This document shows positions 50,894-59,160 of a stretch of DNA of 64,000 nucleotides, piece after piece. The stretch is from Bin87 sp963668585 (GTDB lineage Bacteria; Chloroflexota; Dehalococcoidia; Lucifugimonadales; UBA3495), in assembly GCA_963668585.1 (NCBI GenBank), contig OY764869.1, positions 3,100,001 to 3,164,000 of the forward strand, in the 5' to 3' direction. The position numbers and the translations under genes are program-made. Under the pieces are notes generated by a model. The model did no database searches, was not told the DNA's origin, and saw nothing but the letters and a program-made list of their open reading frames with translations. The stretch's first letter is position 1. Each line of letters opens with the position of its first letter.

Positions 50894-53800
50894 TCATCCA
50901 CCCACAGGCTGCTTCGCGGGACGCCGACGGCGTCGGCGGCTGCGATTGGCGCTGTCGGCCGAGGGCTGTTCAGCGGGCTGCGGGTCGGCAGGTTCAGGCG
51001 GAGCATCGTCGGGCGGTTCCGCCGCAGAGTCCAACGCCGCCTGCATCTCGTTGACGAAGGCAACCACGCGCCTGAGGGCTCGGGCGACACGACCGATGCC
51101 ATGATCGCCGTCCCCGGCGGTGCGGATTTCCATGTCCCTACGGCCCACCCTGACGCCGGGACCCATTTTGTTCTGCAGGACGATTCTGGCGTCCCCGACG
51201 AGCTGCCGGAAAACCACCGTGACGATCCCATCGCTGGCGCCTGAAATGGACTCTGCGCCGGCGGCGGTTCCCAGGCAACGTAGATCGGTGATCGACAGGA
51301 GGTTCTCGACGAGCGGCGGCACCGGACCAAAACGATCCTGCAAATCGGCGCGGACGGCCGGGATGTGATCGCGGTCGGTAATGTTGGAGAGGCGCTGATA
51401 GAAGGCCAGCCGCGCGGGAAGGTGCGCGATGTAGTCGGTGGGTATGACCGCCGCCACCGGCAGGTCAATGCGGGGAGGCGGAGGCTGGCCGGCAGCGGCA
51501 TCATCGGACCCGTCGGTGTGCAGTTCCTCCACTGCCTGGCTCAGCAACTCTGAGTACAGATTCAGGCCGACGGCGTGAATCTGGCCGCTCTGATCGGCTC
51601 CAAGGAGGTTGCCGGCGCCGCGGATTTCCAGGTCGCGCATGGCGATTCGGAAACCGGAGCCAAGCTCGTTGGCTTCAAGGATGGCGTGGATGCGTTGGCC
51701 GGCAGCCTCCGTAATCTCGTGGTTGTCAGGCAGCAGCAGGTATGCGTAGGCGCGGTGGTCCCCGCGGCCGACACGGCCACGCAATTGGTAAAGCTGGGCC
51801 AGGCCGAAACGGTCAGCGCGGTCAATGATGATGGTGTTGACGTTGGGCATATCCAGCCCTGATTCGATGATGGTGGTGCATACCAGCACGTCGGCCTCGC
51901 GGTTGGCGAAGTTGACCATCACATCTTCCAGATCCGATTCCGGCATCTGGCCATGTCCAACGATGAACCGGGCCTCCGGCACAAGCTTCTGCAATTCTTC
52001 GGCGACCCGATGAATGGTGCGGACCCGGTTGTGCAGGAAAAAAACCTGACCATCACGCTCAAGTTCCCGCAGGATGGCTTCCCGGACCAGGTCGCCGCTG
52101 TCTTCCGAGACGAAGGTTTTGACCGGCAGACGGGCTTCCGGCGGCGTATGGATAACGCTCATGTCGCGGACGCCGGCCAGCGCCATGTGCAGCGTGCGCG
52201 GGATTGGGGTGGCGGTCAGTGTGAGCACGTCAACTTCGGCGCGCATCTGCTTGAGCCGCTCCTTGTGCGCCACCCCGAAGCGATGTTCCTCATCCACTAT
52301 CACAAGGCCAAGGTTGTCGAACCCCACATCTTTCTGCAGGATTCGGTGGGTGCCAATCACGATGTCCACCGCCCCGGTGAGCGCCGCCTCTACTACCTCA
52401 GCCTGCTCCTTATGTGTGCGGAATCGGCTGAGCACTTCAACCTTCACTGGATAGGGGGCGAGCCTCTCGGCGAAGGTGGCGTAGTGTTGCTGCGCCAGCA
52501 CCGTGGTGGGCACCAGTACCGCCACCTGCATACCTTCGTTGACGACCTTGAAGGCCGCTCGGAGCGCCACTTCGGTTTTGCCGTAACCCACATCACCGCA
52601 GATGAGGCGATCCATGGGTTTTGACACCTCCATGTCGGATTTGACCTCATCGATGGCGCGGACCTGGTCCGGGGTTTCCACAAAGGGGAATGAGTCTTCC
52701 AGGTCGCGTTGCCAGGAGACGTCGGGACCGAAGCGGTGGCCGCTGACAGTTTCGCGGGTGGCGTACAAACGCAGCAACTCCGCCGCAATTTCCCTGGCCG
52801 CCCCCTTGGCGCGATCCTTGATGCGCTGCCATTCGCTGCCGCCAAGGCGGGTGAGGGTCGGAGACTGGTCGGTGGCGGCGACGTATGCGCCGAGGCGGTC
52901 GAGTTGTTCGGTGGGCACGTAGAGACGGTCTTCGCCGGCGTATTCCAACACTAGGTATTCCCGGTCGTCACCGGCGGATTCAAGCTGAGTGGTGCCCACA
53001 AACTTGGCGACGCCGTGGTCGATGTGGACGACGTAGCTTCCTGGGGTCAGGTCGGTGAGAGAGATGGCATCGCCCAGATCACGCCGAACCGACGGCGGAC
53101 GATAGCTACGCTGCTTGACGGTGCCGAACAATTCGGCGTCGCTGTACACCGCGACGTCCGGGCTGGTGTTGCCGCCCTCAGCCTGCCAACCCTTGCGCAA
53201 AGCGCCGTGAAGCAGGTAAACACGGCCGGAACGCGGCCTGGCGGGCAGATCATCCACCACAGCGGCGGAAATGCCCGATTCATCCAGGACCTCGCTCAAT
53301 CGCGCGGCGTGCTGGCTGACCGCCACGACGGCGCCGCCGTCCGCCAGTCGCGAAGCGGCATCGTCGGTGAAGGCTGGCAGGCCGGATAGCGCGTCGGGCA
53401 GCGATTCAATCAGGTTGGATTCTTCGTTGGTGCCCCATCGGAGCAGGTCAACGGTAACCAGGCCGGCAGCTTCCAATTGGGCGTGGAATGTGTCCCAGTC
53501 TGCTGATGGAGAGGGAAAGCCGTGGGGCAGTTCACCGCGGGCCTGACGGTTCGCGCGCTGCTGTGAATACCGGGCTTCCTGCTCCTCAGCCTCGCCGGAC
53601 AGCCGGGCCGGACGGTCAAGGATCAGAACGGCATCTCCGGGGATATAGTCGGCCAGAGTGTGGGAGTTGAGCAGTCCGTTGTAAAACGACAGCGTCTCCG
53701 AGTTGGGGCTGATCAGCAAGGACCCCAGTTCTTCCTGAAAACGGGCAACGACGCTGCCCGTGCATGGCGCCAGGTCGATGCGCGAGCGCCGTTCATCGAA

Positions 53801-54562
53801 CGTGTGGGCGTCGGAGAGATCCGTCAACTGTTCGGCGGCAGCGATGACATGCACGGTATCAGCATCGGCGATGGAGCGTTGCGTCTCCGGGTCGAAGCGA
53901 CGTATGGTTTCGATTTCGTCGTCCCAAAGTTCGATGCGGTACGGGAGGTCGGCGTTGGGCGGGAACACGTCCAGGATGCCGCCGCGCAGACTGAAACTGC
54001 CCGGGGACTCAACCTGCGGCTCGCGACGGTATCCCAGTTGGACCCACGCTGAGAGCAGAGTGTCCACAGGAGGGATGCGTTGACCGGGGGCCAGACGGTC
54101 GGCGGACGGTATCGCGGCGTGGTTCCCCAGCGAAATGTCGGGCGGGATGGTCAGGCGGAGGGCGGACGATACGGAGGCAACCACCAGCGGAGGAGGGGCG
54201 TTGCCGGGACGCTGGCCGGCTTCGGCGAGCGCCGCCAGGGCGGCCAGACGCTGATTGCCCGTGCGGGCATCGACTGCCAAACGCTCGAAGGGCAGCACCT
54301 CTGGCTCGGGCAGGAGAAATACGGGCGCATCATCGCCGAGGTACGCCAGCAACTGGTCGTGGAGGCGACGGGCATCTTCCAGGCGCGGAGCGATGACCAC
54401 CATGGGACGTTGCTGGAGGTGTCGCAACGCCGCCAGGTACAGGGGTTGGTGGTCCGGCGTGAGGGTCAGGGTTGACCGGGCATTGTGTGCGGTCAGATTT
54501 CCCAGGTGGCGCTGCAGCCACGGTTGAGCGCCTAGCAGCGAGAGCAGTCCGGTTAATGGCAT
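50894..54562 (-). CDS. mfd: Transcription-repair coupling factor Mfd
   Basis: ATP-dependent translocase that removes stalled RNA polymerase and recruits UvrA. The 1222-residue protein has N-terminal UvrB-like domains (about 1-330), the RNA-polymerase-interacting domain (GSYVVHIDHGVAKFVGTTQ, about 480-545), and SF2 motifs GDVGYGKTEVALRAAF (Walker A), DEEHRFGVAHKERLK and QLRGRVGRGDHRAYAYLL. The C-terminal TRCF domain ends in an extra Pro/Glu/Ala-rich and Arg-rich tail (RSRRRRRRPAKQ). The frame is open 56 codons further, but ATG 54562 begins the recognisable MPLTGLLSLL region. It is divergent from proB. Confidence 0.97.
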   Translation of the reverse strand: MPLTGLLSLLGAQPWLQRHLGNLTAHNARSTLTLTPDHQPLYLAALRHLQQRPMVVIAPRLEDARRLHDQLLAYLGDDAPVFLLPEPEVLPFERLAVDARTGNQRLAALAALAEAGQRPGNAPPPLVVASVSSALRLTIPPDISLGNHAAIPSADRLAPGQRIPPVDTLLSAWVQLGYRREPQVESPGSFSLRGGILDVFPPNADLPYRIELWDDEIETIRRFDPETQRSIADADTVHVIAAAEQLTDLSDAHTFDERRSRIDLAPCTGSVVARFQEELGSLLISPNSETLSFYNGLLNSHTLADYIPGDAVLILDRPARLSGEAEEQEARYSQQRANRQARGELPHGFPSPSADWDTFHAQLEAAGLVTVDLLRWGTNEESNLIESLPDALSGLPAFTDDAASRLADGGAVVAVSQHAARLSEVLDESGISAAVVDDLPARPRSGRVYLLHGALRKGWQAEGGNTSPDVAVYSDAELFGTVKQRSYRPPSVRRDLGDAISLTDLTPGSYVVHIDHGVAKFVGTTQLESAGDDREYLVLEYAGEDRLYVPTEQLDRLGAYVAATDQSPTLTRLGGSEWQRIKDRAKGAAREIAAELLRLYATRETVSGHRFGPDVSWQRDLEDSFPFVETPDQVRAIDEVKSDMEVSKPMDRLICGDVGYGKTEVALRAAFKVVNEGMQVAVLVPTTVLAQQHYATFAERLAPYPVKVEVLSRFRTHKEQAEVVEAALTGAVDIVIGTHRILQKDVGFDNLGLVIVDEEHRFGVAHKERLKQMRAEVDVLTLTATPIPRTLHMALAGVRDMSVIHTPPEARLPVKTFVSEDSGDLVREAILRELERDGQVFFLHNRVRTIHRVAEELQKLVPEARFIVGHGQMPESDLEDVMVNFANREADVLVCTTIIESGLDMPNVNTIIIDRADRFGLAQLYQLRGRVGRGDHRAYAYLLLPDNHEITEAAGQRIHAILEANELGSGFRIAMRDLEIRGAGNLLGADQSGQIHAVGLNLYSELLSQAVEELHTDGSDDAAAGQPPPPRIDLPVAAVIPTDYIAHLPARLAFYQRLSNITDRDHIPAVRADLQDRFGPVPPLVENLLSITDLRCLGTAAGAESISGASDGIVTVVFRQLVGDARIVLQNKMGPGVRVGRRDMEIRTAGDGDHGIGRVARALRRVVAFVNEMQAALDSAAEPPDDAPPEPADPQPAEQPSADSANRSRRRRRRPAKQPVGG

Positions 54563-54847
54563 AGTCCTTCCATGAGGCGGGCGCCGGCAGGAATCATTTC
54601 GATGGCACACGCCGATGCGGGACTGACCGTCGGCCAGCCCCGTGCAACGATTGTACGCCCGGCCGTGGTATGGATTCAACACGAAATGGCGGCCGGTCGC
54701 GTGCATGATCCATCTTTCGTCACGATCCATTGGTCTGCTTGGGTTGATTCTGTGCGGGTGTCATGATTTCGCGATTGGGCGAGGCAAGCGGCCCGCCCGC
54801 GCCACCTTACAGGCACGATGGCAAAGGGAAGGATGCCCGGAAGTGCG
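54563..54847. other. Divergent intergenic region between mfd and proB
   Basis: No gene or RNA was recognised in the 325-bp gap 54563-54887, apart from the promoter at 54848-54856. Confidence 0.5.
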
Positions 54848-54856
54848 TGATATAAT
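54848..54856 (+). promoter_or_regulatory. Extended minus-10 promoter of the proB-proA operon
   Basis: TGATATAAT (54848-54856) combines a perfect TATAAT with an upstream TG. No good minus-35 is seen. The transcript would start near 54863, about 25 nt before ATG 54888. Confidence 0.55.
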
Positions 54857-54887
54857 TCACACATATTGTGCGGACTCGGTTGGTGTC

Positions 54888-56081
54888 ATGTCGGCATTGC
54901 GGAATAACCCGGTAAACCTGTCGCCGGCTGAGCCTGCCGGCGGCAAACTGGCGTACCAACGAGTGGTCATCAAAGCCGGGACCAACGTGCTGGCCGGCGG
55001 CAGCACACAGGGTGGCCCGGATCCCGACGTGATGGTGAGCCTGGTCGATCAGATTTCGCGTCTGGCAACTCAGGAAGGCATACAGGTGGTGCTGGTGACT
55101 TCCGGAGCAATTGCCGCCGGTCGGCAGGCGTTGGCAGAGCGGGTTGCCCTGCCAGCCATTCCGGACATTCCCACGCGTCAGGTGCTGGCCGCATTGGGGC
55201 AGGGGAAGTTGATGGCGCAATACGCGGGACTGTTCGAGCAGCACGGCGCGTTGGTTTCGCAGGTTCTGCTGACCATCAAGGACATGGCGCAACGCCAGTC
55301 ATACCTGAACATCCGCAACACCCTGCTGTCATTGCTGGATCTGGGTGTCATTCCCATCGTCAACGAGAACGACGTGGTGGCCGCCGATGAGATCGGAGAG
55401 GTGTTCGGCGACAACGACCGTCTCTCATCGCTGATTGCGACGCTGATCGACGCCGATCTGCTGGTGATATTATCTGACGTGGACGGCCTGTACACATCGG
55501 ACCCCAAAACCGACCCAACCGCCACACGAATTGATACCGTTGATTTCGTCGATGACCGGGTCATCGCCATGGCCGGGGAACACAGAAACTCCTGGGCGAG
55601 AGGCGGTATGCCCACGAAACTGGACGCCGCCAGGCTGGTCACCACCTCCGGCATCGCGATGAGCATCTGTCGAGGGCGGGATCCCGACGTTGTTGTCAAA
55701 GCCGTGAAAGGGGAGCCGGTGGGCACGTTTTTCAGGCCAGCCAACAGCAAGTTGGAAGCCCGAAAACGCTGGATGCTCAGTTGCGTCGGAGACAGCGACT
55801 GGGGCCAGGTGGTGGTGGATGACGGCGCAGTTTCCGCCCTCCGGAGGAACGGCGTCAGCCTGCTCCCTGCGGGGGTCAATCGCGTGGTGGGCCGCTTCGA
55901 ACGTGGCGACATCATCTACGTTTCGGATGCTGACGGGCAACACATCGCGTGCGGAATCGCCAACTATCCCGCCGTTGACATCGAGCGGATCCGGGGGATG
56001 CGTTCCGACCGCATAGTCGACACCCTTGGCTACCAATATGGCCAGGAAGTCGTGCATAGAAACAACCTGGTTCTTCTGTAG
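54888..56081 (+). CDS. proB: Glutamate 5-kinase
   Basis: First enzyme of proline synthesis, phosphorylating the gamma-carboxylate of glutamate. From ATG 54888 it has 397 residues. It has an amino-acid-kinase domain with VVIKAGTNVLAGG (most relatives read KxGS/T), VTSGAIAAGRQAL, IPIVNENDVVAADEIGEVFGDND and LLVILSDVDGLYTSDPK, and a C-terminal PUA domain (about 300-395). The frame is open to 54642, but that stretch lies upstream of the promoter and is not ProB-like. proA begins 12 bp downstream. Confidence 0.95.
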   Translation: MSALRNNPVNLSPAEPAGGKLAYQRVVIKAGTNVLAGGSTQGGPDPDVMVSLVDQISRLATQEGIQVVLVTSGAIAAGRQALAERVALPAIPDIPTRQVLAALGQGKLMAQYAGLFEQHGALVSQVLLTIKDMAQRQSYLNIRNTLLSLLDLGVIPIVNENDVVAADEIGEVFGDNDRLSSLIATLIDADLLVILSDVDGLYTSDPKTDPTATRIDTVDFVDDRVIAMAGEHRNSWARGGMPTKLDAARLVTTSGIAMSICRGRDPDVVVKAVKGEPVGTFFRPANSKLEARKRWMLSCVGDSDWGQVVVDDGAVSALRRNGVSLLPAGVNRVVGRFERGDIIYVSDADGQHIACGIANYPAVDIERIRGMRSDRIVDTLGYQYGQEVVHRNNLVLL

Positions 56082-56093
56082 AGGAGGGGCGTC

Positions 56094-57368
56094 ATGATTA
56101 CTGCTGCTGAGCGACTGCATCAACAGGGTGCGGCGGCCCAGGCTGCGTCAACGAAGATGGCGCGGTTGCCGGCCGAAGCGCGCCGCCACGCCTTGGAGAA
56201 CATCGCCAACGCACTGGAAAGCGAGCAGGAGCCCGCGCTGGCAGCCAATGCGGCCGATTACCAGGACGCCAAAGCGGCTGGAATCGATGACGCCTTTCTG
56301 GACCGCCTGCTGCTGACACCCAATCGGCTCAGCGGCATGGCCGCGGATGTTCGCGGCGTTGCGGCGCTGCCCGATCCGGTGGGGGAACTGATCGAGTCAA
56401 CCGTACTGGACAACGGGTTGGAACTGGAAAAGCGGCGGACACCGCTGGGCGTGATCGCCAGCATCTACGAAAGCCGCCCCAACGTGACCACCGACATCGT
56501 CGCGCTCGCGTTGAAATCGGGCAACGCGTGCCTACTGCGCGGTGGCAAGGAAACCCTCCGGTCCAATATGGCGCTGGTTTCGTTGGTTCACCGCGCCATT
56601 GGCGAAGCAGGACTGCCCACCGACGCGGTCCAATTCGTTGAGGACACCGACCGCGACCTCGTGGACGTCATGCTGGGCATGAAGCAACACATCAACCTGC
56701 TGGTACCAAGGGGCGGTGCTGGTTTGATCGACTTCGTGGGCAAAAACGCAACGATGCCGGTGATCACGGGCGGCGTGGGAGTTTGCCACACCTATGTCGA
56801 TCGGGACGCCGATACCTACATGGCGACCCAGATCGTGTACAACGCCAAGGTCCAGCGGCCAACGGTGTGCAACGCGCTGGACACTGTGCTGGTGCACTCG
56901 GAAGCGGCGGCGCGCTGCCTCCCCGAGATTGCGACTCAACTGAACCAGGCCGGCGTTGAGATGCGCTGCGACCACCGCGCTTTGAGCATCCTGGGGCCGG
57001 GCGACGGTTTGAACGTCGTGCCCGCTCAGCCGGAGGACTTCGGGCAGGAGTTCCTGGCGCTGATTGCATCGGTGCGGGTCGTGGACAGCCTGGACGATGC
57101 GCTGGAACACATTGAAACCTATGGTTCCGGTCATTCCGAGGCCATAATCACGGACGACGCCAGCGCTGCCACGCGTTTCCTCAACGAGGTGGACGCGGCG
57201 GCCGTGTACCACAATGCCAGCACGCGATTCACCGACGGCTCGCAGTTCGGACTGGGAGCCGAGGTTGGCATCAGCACCCAGAAATTCCACGCCAGGGGCC
57301 CACTGGGGTTGCGTGAATTGACGTCTTACAAGTGGCTGGCACGCGGAACCGGCCAGACCAGGGAGTGA
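56094..57368 (+). CDS. proA: Gamma-glutamyl phosphate reductase
   Basis: NADPH-dependent second step of proline synthesis, giving glutamate 5-semialdehyde. The 424-residue aldehyde-dehydrogenase-like protein carries LEKRRTPLGVIASIYESRPNVT, NACLLRGGKETLRSN, and the nucleophilic Cys259 in QRPTVCNALDTVLVH. The ending GLGAEVGISTQKFHARGPLGLRELTSYKW is diagnostic. ATG 56094 has GAGGAGGGG upstream. It is coupled to proB, and a small acidic protein gene follows 11 bp later. Confidence 0.98.
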   Translation: MITAAERLHQQGAAAQAASTKMARLPAEARRHALENIANALESEQEPALAANAADYQDAKAAGIDDAFLDRLLLTPNRLSGMAADVRGVAALPDPVGELIESTVLDNGLELEKRRTPLGVIASIYESRPNVTTDIVALALKSGNACLLRGGKETLRSNMALVSLVHRAIGEAGLPTDAVQFVEDTDRDLVDVMLGMKQHINLLVPRGGAGLIDFVGKNATMPVITGGVGVCHTYVDRDADTYMATQIVYNAKVQRPTVCNALDTVLVHSEAAARCLPEIATQLNQAGVEMRCDHRALSILGPGDGLNVVPAQPEDFGQEFLALIASVRVVDSLDDALEHIETYGSGHSEAIITDDASAATRFLNEVDAAAVYHNASTRFTDGSQFGLGAEVGISTQKFHARGPLGLRELTSYKWLARGTGQTRE

Positions 57369-57379
57369 GTGTCGCGACA

Positions 57380-57724
57380 ATGCCTTTCGATTACGAGCGC
57401 GAAGTCCGCACCGGCGATTCCGAGGCCTACCTGATTCTTGACGGGGACAGGACAGTGGGCCGCATCGACACCCATTTTGTGCCAGGAGTCGCGCACATCG
57501 CCATCGCAGTTGAGCAGGACATCACCGCAGAGCAGATCGAGGAGATCATCTCCGACATCGACGCCGATATGCTCAATACGGTCGGCACGGAGCGGGATTC
57601 GCATTTGTACCACGTATTCCAGGGCACCGAGATCAGGGTGTTCAGCGATACTGGCTACGATGACTATGGCGGCAACGGCAACGGCAGGGGACACGGGCCG
57701 GTCCCTCCACCCAGCGCGAACTGA
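57380..57724 (+). CDS. Small acidic uncharacterised protein downstream of proA
   Basis: A 114-residue soluble, acidic protein. The first 95 residues form a predicted alpha/beta unit (SEAYLILDGDRTVGRIDTHF, EQDITAEQIEEIISDIDADM). The tail is Gly/Asn/Asp-rich (DDYGGNGNGRGHG) and looks disordered. I do not recognise the family. ATG 57380 is chosen; GTG 57365, overlapping the proA stop, is an alternative. Its tight spacing after proA suggests it belongs to the pro operon, but no link to proline synthesis can be argued from the sequence. Confidence 0.6.
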   Translation: MPFDYEREVRTGDSEAYLILDGDRTVGRIDTHFVPGVAHIAIAVEQDITAEQIEEIISDIDADMLNTVGTERDSHLYHVFQGTEIRVFSDTGYDDYGGNGNGRGHGPVPPPSAN

Positions 57725-58101
57725 CTTCGTATCCCCGATCCCGTGGCGCCGGCGCCACTCGCCAAGCATGGCGCGGGAGCCTGGGGCATCAATCAAATAG
57801 CATTTCTGGCGGCGGTTGAAGCGCCCGCCCGCTGATCGCGAAGCCACCGTCGCCCACTGGGTTGATGTGTTTCCCCTGCCGGGTGACGCCGGTCTTTGTT
57901 CTTGCGTCGATTGCGCCTCGGCCCGGTGACGACACTCGACCTGCCTTTTCCCCGCTCCCCACCGCAAACGCCGCTATGGGATCACAACGATCCTCAAAGT
58001 GGGACTGGTTGAGCAGATCGCCACATCGGCGCCCCGGAGACCGAACCACCGCATTATTCTCAGCAACAGGCGAGAATGCAATCTCGGCATATGCTAAACA
58101 C
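57725..58101. other. Gene-free stretch before the exported-protein pair
   Basis: No coding sequence or RNA was recognised in the 415-bp gap 57725-58139. The last 70 bp are clearly AT-richer than the surroundings and lead into the promoter at 58102. Confidence 0.5.
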
Positions 58102-58129
58102 TTGACATATGGTGTGAATTTTATAAAAT
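58102..58129 (+). promoter_or_regulatory. Strong promoter giving an almost leaderless mRNA
   Basis: A perfect TTGACA (58102-58107) is separated by 16 bp from TAAAAT (58124-58129). The ATG of the next gene is at 58140, only 11 nt past the minus-10, so transcription should start within a few bases of the start codon and no ribosome site can exist on the message. Confidence 0.65.
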
Positions 58130-58139
58130 TGCCGCCGTT

Positions 58140-59129
58140 ATGACTTCTCCAAAACTTATTCAAAAATTATCCATCATTATCGCTGCATTGGTAGTGGCAT
58201 GTTTGATACTTGCCATTTGGGCATCTGCTGCTTCATGGGTCGAGAGCAGTCACAAAAATCCGGCTGCCGCAGTTTTCGGCTCACTGACAATGCCTGAATT
58301 TCCATCTTCCGAAGGCGACGCTGACACAGCGTTTAGGGAAGAGGACGCCGGGTTCTCAGCGCACCACAGGGTGGAAGTAGCGGACTCAGACGGTCAATCG
58401 CCCAGGCTCGACATCGTCGCAATCCTCGACGGCCTGCGCTCGGCGCCCGAAGAATCAGGCATTCGAGGAGCAGGCACTGTGATCGATTGGGGGCTTAACT
58501 TCGGTATCGTCGAACTCCCGCTATTCGCCGCGCAGATTCCAGGAGCGCCTTTCGAGACCGTCGTGGTTTATTTCGATGACCAGGGTTGGATCGTGGCTTA
58601 CCTCCCCAAAGACCGGCCCGCGGCCGCCGTTTGGAAACACAAACGGCGTGACGACAGCGCCAATCAAAATTACGACCCAAGCGAGGTCCTCGAGCGCAAC
58701 CTGCTGGTGCTCGCGATTAGCGAAGTGCTGAAAGCAAACGATGTCGATGCAGAAGAAGTATCACATTCTGACGTGGGCTACTATGACTGGCAGAACCCGA
58801 GTTGTGACGCTTTCGTGCTTTTCAGTGGTGCGTCCGACGGAGGAGAGTCTGACCGGATCAGCTTCGTGATTCCGCGAACGATTGCGTCCATTCAGTCGTC
58901 CGCAGCCGTAGCGATGACTGAGCAAACGGAACAGGGTGGTAGCGATATCGCCACGCTGGCGATTGACGGAGAAACCGTTGTGTCCACTTCAAATGAAAAA
59001 CCTTTGGACTCTTCCGGGTTCACCCTCAAACGCGACGCCGAGGAAACCAGCCTTCACAGAATGACCGTGAGGATCAGCGGTTCCAATGCGGCGACCGGCG
59101 TAACCATGCTGGTGTACGACAAGCCGTAG
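58140..59129 (+). CDS. Uncharacterised exported or membrane-anchored protein
   Basis: A 329-residue protein of no recognised family. Residues about 7-32 (KLSIIIAALVVACLILAIWASA) form a hydrophobic signal anchor; no lipobox is obvious. The rest is acidic and predicted to lie outside the membrane, with an alpha/beta segment (IDWGLNFGIVELPLFAA, FETVVVYFDDQGWIVAYLPKD) near 115-160. A second region (about 175-329) resembles a beta-sandwich ending in TVRISGSNAATGVTMLVYDKP. Base composition is less GC-rich than most neighbours. It lies 31 bp upstream of the giant repeat protein on the same strand, suggesting joint expression. Confidence 0.65.
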   Translation: MTSPKLIQKLSIIIAALVVACLILAIWASAASWVESSHKNPAAAVFGSLTMPEFPSSEGDADTAFREEDAGFSAHHRVEVADSDGQSPRLDIVAILDGLRSAPEESGIRGAGTVIDWGLNFGIVELPLFAAQIPGAPFETVVVYFDDQGWIVAYLPKDRPAAAVWKHKRRDDSANQNYDPSEVLERNLLVLAISEVLKANDVDAEEVSHSDVGYYDWQNPSCDAFVLFSGASDGGESDRISFVIPRTIASIQSSAAVAMTEQTEQGGSDIATLAIDGETVVSTSNEKPLDSSGFTLKRDAEETSLHRMTVRISGSNAATGVTMLVYDKP

Positions 59130-59160
59130 CTCGGACCCCCGATCGCCGCAGACCTCAGTC

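Noticed and set aside
54642..54887. N-terminal extension of ProB
   Set aside because: It lies upstream of the predicted promoter and overlaps the divergent mfd leader. The sequence is not ProB-like and contains an odd Cys/His/Trp mix.
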